Assembly: GCF_013408685.1 (NCBI RefSeq)
Contig: NZ_JACBZY010000001.1
Coordinates: 372,001 to 436,000 of the forward strand
DNA length: 64,000 nucleotides
DNA from: Schumannella luteola
Lineage (GTDB): Bacteria; Actinomycetota; Actinomycetes; Actinomycetales; Microbacteriaceae
Direction: 5' to 3'
Part shown: positions 16,978-23,610 of the stretch, one piece after another
Numbering within the stretch: the first letter of the stretch is position 1
Layout of the letters: the number at the start of each line of letters is the position of its first letter
Position numbers and translations under genes: made by a program
Notes under the pieces: generated by a model
What the model saw: the letters and a program-made list of their open reading frames with translations, nothing else
What the model was told of the DNA's origin: nothing
Databases searched by the model: none

Positions 16978-17756
16978 GAGATCGTCCCCAGGGGTCCGTA
17001 GTCGGCGAGCACGCTGTCGCCGCGCGAGATCCACACCGGCCGGGTGAACGACCCGGCCAGGATGATCTCGCCCGCCTCGAGGCGCGCTCCGTGCTGGTGC
17101 AGCTTGTTCGCGAGCCACGCTACGCCCGAGGCCGGATGCCCGAGCACGCCCGCGGCGACGCCGGTCTCCTCGATCGTCTCGTTGCGGAACAGCAGCGCCG
17201 AGACCCAGCGCAGGTCGACCGCGTCCGGCGCGACCGGAGCGCCGCCGAGCACGAGCCCGCCGTAGGCCGCGTTGTCGCTGATCGTGTCGACGATCGTGCG
17301 CTCCTCGAGCTCGATGTGCGAGTTGAGCACCTCGAGCGCCGGGGTCACGTACTCGGTCGCGCGCAGCACGTCGAAGAGCGTGACATCCGGCCCCTCGAGC
17401 GGCGCCTTCAGCACGAAGGCCAGCTCGACCTCGATGCGCACGTTCGAGAAGTCGTCGAAGGGGACGACCGACCCGCTCTGCCAGACCGTGTCGTCGAACA
17501 TGACGCCGTAGTCGGGCTCGGTGATGCCGGTCGCGGCCTGCATCGCCTTCGAGGTGAGGCCGATCTTGCGTCCGACGAGGCGGCGTCCGGCGGCGAGGCG
17601 TCCGTCGCGCCAGGCACCCTGGATCGCGTAGGCGTCGTCGATCGTCGCCTCGGGCCAGCGGGCCGTGATGCGCGGGATGAGCGTGTGGTCGCGCTCGGCG
17701 GCGGCCAGCTCGTCGGCGATCTGCGCGAGCGTCTCGGGGTTCAGCGCGCCGGCCAT
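16962..17756 (-). CDS. hpaH: 2-oxo-hept-3-ene-1,7-dioate hydratase
   Basis: 264 residues, typical for the MhpD/HpaH hydratases that add water to 2-hydroxy-hepta-2,4-dienedioate. Motifs include GRKIGLTSKAMQ (residue ~65), EPDYGVMFDD, the acidic metal site VRIEVELAFVL, and the C-terminal GEIILAGSFTRPVWISRGDSV and DYGPLGTISCRF. It starts one base after the dioxygenase stop and runs 16 bases into the aldolase gene, so translation is likely coupled. Together with the neighbours it converts the product of the ring-cleavage branch to the aldolase substrate. Confidence 0.94.
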   Translation of the reverse strand: MAGALNPETLAQIADELAAAERDHTLIPRITARWPEATIDDAYAIQGAWRDGRLAAGRRLVGRKIGLTSKAMQAATGITEPDYGVMFDDTVWQSGSVVPFDDFSNVRIEVELAFVLKAPLEGPDVTLFDVLRATEYVTPALEVLNSHIELEERTIVDTISDNAAYGGLVLGGAPVAPDAVDLRWVSALLFRNETIEETGVAAGVLGHPASGVAWLANKLHQHGARLEAGEIILAGSFTRPVWISRGDSVLADYGPLGTISCRFL

Positions 17757-17757
17757 G

Positions 17758-18990
17758 TCAGAGCTGGTTCCCGAGCTTGAACTCCTGGGGCGCAGCCGGA
17801 GCTGCGGGAGCGGAGTCCGAGCCCGAGACCGCCGCGGCGCCCGCCCCCTCCCCCTGCTTCCACACCGGCAGCGCATCCTTCTCGTCGCCGGCCCGCGTGT
17901 ACGAGAAGCCGTCGGCGCCGATCGTGACCGCCATCTCCGAGCTGTCGGAGCGGGCGATGACCGGCTGCGGTTCGCCATCGAGATCGAGCACGAGCGAGCC
18001 GTCGGTGTACCAGCTCGGCACGACCGGGTTGCCCCACCAGTCGCGGCGCTGGTTGTCGTGCACATCCCAGGTGACGACCGGGTTGTCGGGGTCGCCCGTG
18101 TAGTAGTCCTGCGTGTACACCTCGACGCGGTGCCCGTCGGGGTCGCGCAGGTAGAGGTAGAACGCGTTGCTCACGCCGTGGCGGCCGGGCCCGCGCTCGA
18201 TCGCGTCCGAGCGGCGCAGGGCGCCGAGCTTGTCGCAGATGGCGAGGATGTTGTGCTTCTCGTGCGTCGCGAAGCAGACATGGTGCATGCGCGGGCCGTC
18301 GCCGCCGGTCATGGCGGTGTCGTGCACGGTGGGCTTGCGCCGCATCCACGCCGCGTAGACGACGCCCTCGCCGTCTTGGATGTCTTCTGTCACGCGGAAG
18401 CCGAGGCTCTGCATGAAGCCGACCGCGCGCGGCACATCCGGCGTGATCTGGTTGAAGTGGTCGAGCCGCACGAGCTCGCCCGGGATCTGCAGGTCGTAGC
18501 GCCACGACAGCCGCTCGACGTGCTCGGTGGCGTGGAAGAACTCGTAGGGGAAACCGAGCGGGTCGGTCACGCGCACCGAGTCGCCGATGCCCTTCGTGAA
18601 GCCACCCTCGCGGCGCTCGACCCGGCATCCCAGCTCGGTGTAGAACGCGACGGCGCGGTCGAGATCCTCGGGGGTGCGCACCCGATACGAGAACGCGGCG
18701 ACCGCGGCGACGGGGCCGAGGCGCAGCACCAGGTTGTGGTGGATGAACTCCTCGGTCGAGCGCAGGTAGATCGCCTGGTCGTCTTCTTCGGTGACGTGCA
18801 GGCCGAGGATGTCGACGTAGAACTCGCGCGACGCGGCGAGGTCGGTGACGACGAGCTCCATGTACGCGCAGCGCAGGATGTCGGGCGCCTCCGCGGTCGG
18901 GATCGCGATCGGGTTCTCGGAGTGGATGGGCGCCTCCTGGCTGACGTAGAAGCCGGAGGAGGTGAGGGTCTTGCCCGCGTGGTTGCTCAT
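17758..18990 (-). CDS. hpaD: Homoprotocatechuate 2,3-dioxygenase
   Basis: 410 residues. It belongs to the vicinal-oxygen-chelate extradiol dioxygenases like the Arthrobacter and Brevibacterium enzymes, which open the 3,4-dihydroxyphenylacetate ring with Fe(II) or Mn(II). The three metal ligands are visible: His in RLDHFNQ, His in MHHVCFATHE and Glu in HRVEVYTQDY. A 60-residue C-terminal extension (GDEKDALPVWKQGEG to the end) is Ala/Pro-rich. Ring cleavage yields 5-carboxymethyl-2-hydroxymuconate semialdehyde, the substrate of the dehydrogenase encoded just upstream. The gene lies 51 bases downstream of hpaE. Confidence 0.96.
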   Translation of the reverse strand: MSNHAGKTLTSSGFYVSQEAPIHSENPIAIPTAEAPDILRCAYMELVVTDLAASREFYVDILGLHVTEEDDQAIYLRSTEEFIHHNLVLRLGPVAAVAAFSYRVRTPEDLDRAVAFYTELGCRVERREGGFTKGIGDSVRVTDPLGFPYEFFHATEHVERLSWRYDLQIPGELVRLDHFNQITPDVPRAVGFMQSLGFRVTEDIQDGEGVVYAAWMRRKPTVHDTAMTGGDGPRMHHVCFATHEKHNILAICDKLGALRRSDAIERGPGRHGVSNAFYLYLRDPDGHRVEVYTQDYYTGDPDNPVVTWDVHDNQRRDWWGNPVVPSWYTDGSLVLDLDGEPQPVIARSDSSEMAVTIGADGFSYTRAGDEKDALPVWKQGEGAGAAAVSGSDSAPAAPAAPQEFKLGNQL

Positions 18991-19041
18991 CGGTGAGTCC
19001 TTGGGTCGGGGTGGTTCGAGGTGGGAGGCCGGATGCGCCGC

Positions 19042-20574
19042 TCAGTGAGCAGCGTCGCTCTGCTTGCCGAAGGTGGGGTTGTGCACCTTGCCGAGCGTGA
19101 TGTGCACGGCCTGCTGGTCGGTGTAGAAGTCGATCGAGCGGTAGCCGCCCTCGTGCCCGAGGCCGGAGGCCTTGACGCCGCCGAAGGGGGTGCGCAGGTC
19201 GCGCACGTTGTTCGAGTTGAGCCAGACCATGCCGGCCTCGACGGCCTGCGAGAAGTTGTGCGCCCGCTTGAGGTCGTTGGTCCAGATGTAGGCGGCGAGC
19301 CCGTACTTGACGCCGTTCGCCAGCTCGAGCGCCTCCTCCTCGGTGTCGAAGGGGGTGATCGCGACGACCGGGCCGAAGATCTCCTCCTGGAAGATGCGCG
19401 CATCCTTGTCGACGTCGGCGAAGACGGTCGGCTCGACGTAGTTGCCGGTCTCGAAGCCCGCGGGGCGTCCGCCGCCGGCGACGAGGCGGCCCTCGGTCTT
19501 GCCGATCTCGATGTAGCTGACGACCTTGTCGTAGTGCTCGGGGTGCACGAGCGCGCCGACCTCGGTCGTCGGGTCCTGCGGGTGGCCGACCTTCACGCGC
19601 TTCGCCTGCGCGGCGTAGCGCTCGACGAACTCGTCGTAGACGGGGCGCTCGACGAGGATGCGCGAGCCGGCCGTGCAGCGTTCGCCGTTGAGCGAGAAGA
19701 CGCCGAAGATGGTCGCGTCGATCGCGGCGTCGAGGTCGGCATCGGCGAACACGACGGCGGGGCTCTTGCCGCCGAGCTCCATCGAGAGGCCCTTGAGGAA
19801 CGGGGCGGCGTTGCCGAAGATCAGCTGCCCGGTGCTCGACTCGCCCGTGAACGAGATGAGCGGCACGTCGGGGTGCTTGACGAGGGCGTCGCCCGCATCC
19901 TCGCCGAGGCCGTTGACGAGGTTGAACACGCCCTGCGGCAGCCCGGCCTCCTCGAAGATGCCGGCCCAGAGGGATGCCGACAGCGGCGTGAACTCGGCCG
20001 GCTTCAGCACGACCGTGTTGCCGGTGGCGAGCGCCGGGGCCAGCTTCCACGACTCGAGCATGAAGGGCGTGTTCCAGGGCGTGATGAGCCCGGCGACGCC
20101 GATCGGCTTGCGGTTGACGTAGTTGATCTGGCGACCGGGCACCTTGTAGGTGTCGTCGGCCTGGGCGACGATCAGGTCGGCGAAGAAGCGGAAGTTCTCG
20201 GCCGCGCGACGCGCCTGGCCGAGCGCCTGGGTGATCGGCAGGCCGGAGTCGTAGCTCTCCAGCTCAGCGAGGCGGGCATCCCGCGACTCGACGAGGTCGG
20301 CGATCTTGTGCAGCACCTTCGCACGCTCCCGCGGCAGCATCCTCGGCCACGGGCCCTCGACGAAAGCACGGCGCGCGGCGGCGACCGCGAGATCGATGTC
20401 GGCCTTCTTGCCGGCGGCGGCCTGCAGGTAGGTCTCGTTCGTGACCGGGTCGAGCACGTCGAAGGTGTCGCCGTCGACGCTGTCGACGAACGATCCGTCG
20501 ATGTAGTGCTGGATGCGCGTCGGCAGGTCGGCGGGAACGTGCACGAAGGTCGTGGCGGATGCGGTGTCGGTCAT
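19042..20574 (-). CDS. hpaE: 5-carboxymethyl-2-hydroxymuconate semialdehyde dehydrogenase
   Basis: 510 residues from ATG 20574 (MTDTASATT); the frame to 20685 has a shadow-like extension. It is an aldehyde dehydrogenase: ITPWNTPFMLESWK, GNTVVLKPAEFTP, the general base Glu in MELGGKSPAV, the nucleophile Cys in NGERCTAGSR, and the EEIFGPVVAITPF signature. In context it oxidises the ring-cleavage aldehyde with NAD+. It sits 25 bases downstream of the GntR regulator and directly upstream of the dioxygenase. Confidence 0.95.
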   Translation of the reverse strand: MTDTASATTFVHVPADLPTRIQHYIDGSFVDSVDGDTFDVLDPVTNETYLQAAAGKKADIDLAVAAARRAFVEGPWPRMLPRERAKVLHKIADLVESRDARLAELESYDSGLPITQALGQARRAAENFRFFADLIVAQADDTYKVPGRQINYVNRKPIGVAGLITPWNTPFMLESWKLAPALATGNTVVLKPAEFTPLSASLWAGIFEEAGLPQGVFNLVNGLGEDAGDALVKHPDVPLISFTGESSTGQLIFGNAAPFLKGLSMELGGKSPAVVFADADLDAAIDATIFGVFSLNGERCTAGSRILVERPVYDEFVERYAAQAKRVKVGHPQDPTTEVGALVHPEHYDKVVSYIEIGKTEGRLVAGGGRPAGFETGNYVEPTVFADVDKDARIFQEEIFGPVVAITPFDTEEEALELANGVKYGLAAYIWTNDLKRAHNFSQAVEAGMVWLNSNNVRDLRTPFGGVKASGLGHEGGYRSIDFYTDQQAVHITLGKVHNPTFGKQSDAAH

Positions 20575-20599
20575 GAGAGCTCCTGGCGGGTGAGACGAA

Positions 20600-21268
20600 T
20601 CAGTGGGCGGCCCGGCGGGCCGCGAGGTAGGCGTCGAGGGTCTTCCAGCGGTGGTTGCGGGCGGCGAGCTCGATCTCGAGCGCATCCGCCCCCTGCCGGA
20701 TGAGGTCGAGGATCACCTCGTGCTCGTCGACGGAGTGCTGCGCGCGACCGGGCACGAAGGCGAAGGTCGAGTCGCGGATGCCCGACAGCCGCGACCAGCC
20801 GCGGTGCACGAGGTCGAGGATGTGCGGGTTCGGGCAGGGCTCGAACAGCACCGAGTGGAACTGCTGGTTGAGCACGGTGAAGGTGTGCGCGTCGAAGTGG
20901 TCGAGCAGGTGGCGCATGCGGTCGTTGACCTCGGCGGCGCGGTCGAGGTCGGCGCTCGTCAGGCTCGGCGCGGAGAGCGAGGTCGCGGCGCCCTCGACGA
21001 GTCCGAGCGTCTGCATCGTGTGCACGTACTCGCTCTCGTCGACGACCGCGACGCGAGCGCCGACGTTGCGCTCGAAGGTCACGAGGCCCTCGGCCTCGAG
21101 CCGGCGGATCGCCTCGCGCACGGGCACGACGCTCATGCCGAGCTCGTCGGCGATCGGCGCGAGCACGAGACGGTAGCCGGGGCCGTACTCGTGACGGGAG
21201 ATGCGCTCGTGCAGCCAGCGGTAGGCGGTCTCCGACTTGCCGACCTCGGCGGGGGCTGCGCTGTTCAT
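20600..21268 (-). CDS. GntR-family (FCD) regulator of the hpa operon
   Basis: 222 residues. The winged helix spans residues 10-75 (YRWLHERISRHEYGPGYRL, MSVVPVREAIRRLEAEGLV), followed by an all-helical FCD ligand domain with the metal-type histidines in NQQFHSVLFEPC and NHRWKTLDAYL. The gene lies inside the operon, overlapping the stop of the fusion gene by ATGA, so regulator and enzymes are made together. Probable role: repressor relieved by an aromatic acid or pathway intermediate. A palindromic site near 22989 upstream of the operon is the likely target. Confidence 0.9.
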   Translation of the reverse strand: MNSAAPAEVGKSETAYRWLHERISRHEYGPGYRLVLAPIADELGMSVVPVREAIRRLEAEGLVTFERNVGARVAVVDESEYVHTMQTLGLVEGAATSLSAPSLTSADLDRAAEVNDRMRHLLDHFDAHTFTVLNQQFHSVLFEPCPNPHILDLVHRGWSRLSGIRDSTFAFVPGRAQHSVDEHEVILDLIRQGADALEIELAARNHRWKTLDAYLAARRAAH

Positions 21269-22953
21269 CGGGCGTCTCCGTTCTCGGGGGCTCCGCGAAA
21301 GTACGCACTTTGCGGTGCATCCGCGGTCTCGGCGGGCGCAAAGTGCGTACTCTCGCGGAGAACGGCGGCGTCGTACTTCGCGCGCCAGTCCGCGTTCATG
21401 GGGAAGAGGCCCTCGACGGGATGCCCCTCGGCGACGCGCGCCGCGATCCAGGCGTCTTCGTCCTCCTGCGCGAGGGCCGCATCCACGACCTCCTCGACGA
21501 GAGCGGGCGGGATGACGATCACGCCGTCAGCGTCGCCGACGATCACATCGCCGGGCTGCACGGTCGTGCCGCCGACCCCGATCGTGATGTCGACATCCCA
21601 CGGCACGTGTTTGCGGCCGAGCACGGCGGGATGCGCGCCGCGCGTGTAGACCGGGATGCCCACCGCCGTGACGGCGTCGATGTCGCGCACGCCGCCGTCG
21701 GTCACGATGCCGGCGGCGCCGCGGGCGTGCGCGCGGATCGCGAGGATGTCGCCGAGAGTGCCCGAGCCGGCCTCGCCGCGCGCCTCGATGACGATGACCT
21801 CGCCCGCGCCGACGGCGTCGAAGGCGCGCTTCTGCGCGTTCTGGCCGCCGCCGTGGCTGGCGAAGAGGTCTTCGCGATTCGGCACGAAGCGCAGCGTCGT
21901 CGCGACTCCGACGAGCTTCGCGCCGGGGTGCAGCGGACGCACCCCGTCGATCGTGACGTTGTTCAGCCCGCGCTGGCGCAGCTGGCCCGACAGGGCCGCG
22001 ACGGGGGTGCGCTCGAGGCGCTCGCGCAGGCTGGGGTCGAGGGTCGGGCGAGCGGATGCGGCGCTCGCCTCGGCGCCCGCCGTCGCGGGGGCCGGCTGCT
22101 CGGCCGGCAGCCCGGCAGCCTCCCGCGAACCCCAGGCCTCGGCACGCTGCGTGTCATCGACCGCGGGGAGCGAGCCGAGGCTCGCGTCGAACTCGTGCGT
22201 GCCCGCGACGACTCGGGTGACCAGCCGGCCGCTGCTCGGCGAGCCGGGCGCGCCCGGCGCATCCACCTCGACCTCGACGACCTGACCGGGTGCGACGACC
22301 GACGAGCCGGCGGGGGTTCCGGTGAGGATGACGTCGCCGACCTCGAGCGTGAGGTGCTGCGAGAGGTCGGCCACGATCTGGGTGAGCGGAAAGAGCAGGT
22401 CGACGGTCGTGTCGTCTTGCGCCAGTTCGCCGTCGACCCAGGTGCGCACGCGCAGGGCGGCGGGGTCGACCGCGCGGGCGTCGATCAGCTCGGGGCCGAT
22501 CGGGGTGAAGCCGTCGCGCCCCTTCGACCGCACGTTCGAGCCCTTGTCGTTGCCGCGCAGGTCGTAGACGCCGAAGTCGTTCGAGGCGGTGATCCAGCCG
22601 ATGTGCGCCCAGGCGTTCTCGAGCCTCAGGTCGCGGGCCTCGGTGCCGACCACGAGCGCGACCTCGCCTTCGAAGGCGAGCAGCTCGGTGCCGGCAGGAC
22701 GCTCGATCGCGCTGCCCGAGGCGGCGACCGAGCTCGACGGCTTGAGGAAGTAGGAGGGATCGGCGGGGCGGCGGCCGCGCTGATCGGCCCGCGAGGAGTA
22801 GCTGAGGTGGACGGCGATGATCTTGCCGGGCCGCTGCGGCAGACTGGCGAAGCGGGGATCGACCGTGTCGACCGCAGGCGCGTCGGCGTCGGCCGCGCTG
22901 GCATCCGGCGCGCTCTCGCCGCTGCCGATCGTCTGATCTGACGTCGCACTCAT
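21265..22953 (-). CDS. FAH-family decarboxylase/isomerase fused to an RraA-like domain
   Basis: 562 residues. Residues about 40-255 are an FAH-fold domain like HpaG (IAVHLSYSSRADQRG, FEGEVALVVGTEARD, GDVILTGTPAGSSVV). After an Ala-rich linker (about 260-310), residues 315-530 form an RraA/HMG-aldolase-like domain (GLNNVTIDGVRPLHPG, GTLGDILAIRAHARG, GIVTDGGVRDID). In other hpa pathways this step is done by two FAH domains or by separate decarboxylase and isomerase; here the RraA half may supply decarboxylation of 5-oxopent-3-ene-1,2,5-tricarboxylate (inference). No hpaF-like isomerase gene is present in the window. The last about 30 residues (LRESTHFAP and QSAYFRGAP) are encoded by a palindromic DNA repeat. 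First gene of the operon. Confidence 0.88.
   Translation of the reverse strand: MSATSDQTIGSGESAPDASAADADAPAVDTVDPRFASLPQRPGKIIAVHLSYSSRADQRGRRPADPSYFLKPSSSVAASGSAIERPAGTELLAFEGEVALVVGTEARDLRLENAWAHIGWITASNDFGVYDLRGNDKGSNVRSKGRDGFTPIGPELIDARAVDPAALRVRTWVDGELAQDDTTVDLLFPLTQIVADLSQHLTLEVGDVILTGTPAGSSVVAPGQVVEVEVDAPGAPGSPSSGRLVTRVVAGTHEFDASLGSLPAVDDTQRAEAWGSREAAGLPAEQPAPATAGAEASAASARPTLDPSLRERLERTPVAALSGQLRQRGLNNVTIDGVRPLHPGAKLVGVATTLRFVPNREDLFASHGGGQNAQKRAFDAVGAGEVIVIEARGEAGSGTLGDILAIRAHARGAAGIVTDGGVRDIDAVTAVGIPVYTRGAHPAVLGRKHVPWDVDITIGVGGTTVQPGDVIVGDADGVIVIPPALVEEVVDAALAQEDEDAWIAARVAEGHPVEGLFPMNADWRAKYDAAVLRESTHFAPAETADAPQSAYFRGAPENGDAR
21291..21360. repeat. 23-bp inverted repeat inside the 3' end of the fusion gene
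   Basis: 21291-21313 and 21338-21360 are inverted copies, 22 of 23 bases matching, around a core GTACGCACTTTGC, with a 24-base loop. This looks like the intergenic palindromes near 5371 in design (CCGCG edge, AAGT core) but here it is translated and forms the C-terminal tail of the FAH-RraA protein, just before the GntR start. Confidence 0.8.
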
Positions 22954-22974
22954 CCCGGAGCCCCTTCGCTCGAT

Positions 22975-22998
22975 TTCGTATTACAGATCGTATACGAA
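22975..22998. promoter_or_regulatory. Palindromic site upstream of the hpa operon
   Basis: TTCGTA (22975-22980) and TACGAA (22993-22998) are inverted arms, and the right half holds a perfect CGTATACG palindrome (22989-22996). It is A/T-rich and begins 22 bases upstream of the first hpa ATG (22953). GntR/FCD proteins often bind GTATAC-centred palindromes, so it is a candidate operator for the operon's own GntR protein. Confidence 0.5.
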
Positions 22999-23010
22999 GT
23001 GCCCGAGTGA

Positions 23011-23427
23011 CGCATCCGCTCTCCCGAGGGCCACCGAGGCTGCGCGCGCGACGACGAGCGCCGCGCGCGCAGCGACAAGGCGGCACGCCGATCGGCCGAG
23101 CCGACCGTCGCGCCCCCGCGCATCCGGTCGACCCGGCCGATCCCGATCTGCGGGGAGGGGTCCGGCCGACGCGCCGCGAATGCCCTCTTCGCGTGCGGCG
23201 CGCCGCCGGATGCCCTTTCCACAGATCCTCTTCGTGCGCTCCCCCGAGCGCGGGCGGCGCCGCATCCGCTCCCCCGAGCGGAGCTGCGGTGCCGATGGAT
23301 GCACTCCCCCGAGCGCGTGGGATTCGGATGACTCGCACTCCCCCGAGTGCTCGTCGTGGTTCCGAGTGCGCCGCCGGGCTCACGGGCCGATCGTCGACCC
23401 GCTCCGTGTTGCCCGGCGGCGCTCCCC
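23011..23427. repeat. Array of hairpins with conserved CTC-CCCC-GAG core
   Basis: Four clear hairpins share the core CTC-CCCC-GAG: 23236-23251 (GCGCTC...GAGCGC), 23265-23282 (TCCGCTC...GAGCGGA), 23301-23316 (GCACTC...GAGCGC, one G-U type pair on the minus strand) and 23335-23350 (GCACTC...GAGTGC). Stem bases outside the core change on both sides together. Weaker relatives lie near 23018 and 23411. The array occupies the gene-free stretch 22954-23610, in which I see no coding region: frames there are Arg-rich with no family resemblance. Confidence 0.7.
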
Positions 23428-23549
23428 CGAAGCCGCGGCTGGAGTCCCCTCAGATCCGTCGCCGCGACTGACCCGACCACTCCCAGGCGGTCGGGCGAGC
23501 AACCACGTCACGGGCGCGATGGCCCGCGACGTGGTGTGTCTGCGGTGAG

Positions 23550-23603
23550 GGATGCCGGCCGGCCGACACGAGGGGAGACCCCCGCGCGGCCGACCCGGCA
23601 TCC
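23550..23603 (-). terminator. Large GC-rich hairpin after the chaplin-like gene
   Basis: GGATGCCGG (23550-23558) pairs perfectly with CCGGCATCC (23595-23603), with further complementary GGCCG/CGGCC inside. It lies just downstream of the stop of the minus-strand gene ending at 23611. No U-tract follows, as is common in actinobacteria. Confidence 0.45.
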
Positions 23604-23610
23604 GCTCGGA

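Noticed and set aside
23236-23350. CRISPR array or tandem tRNA-like elements.
   Set aside because: The hairpins are short, unevenly spaced and lack constant repeat length or cas genes; they do not fold as tRNAs.
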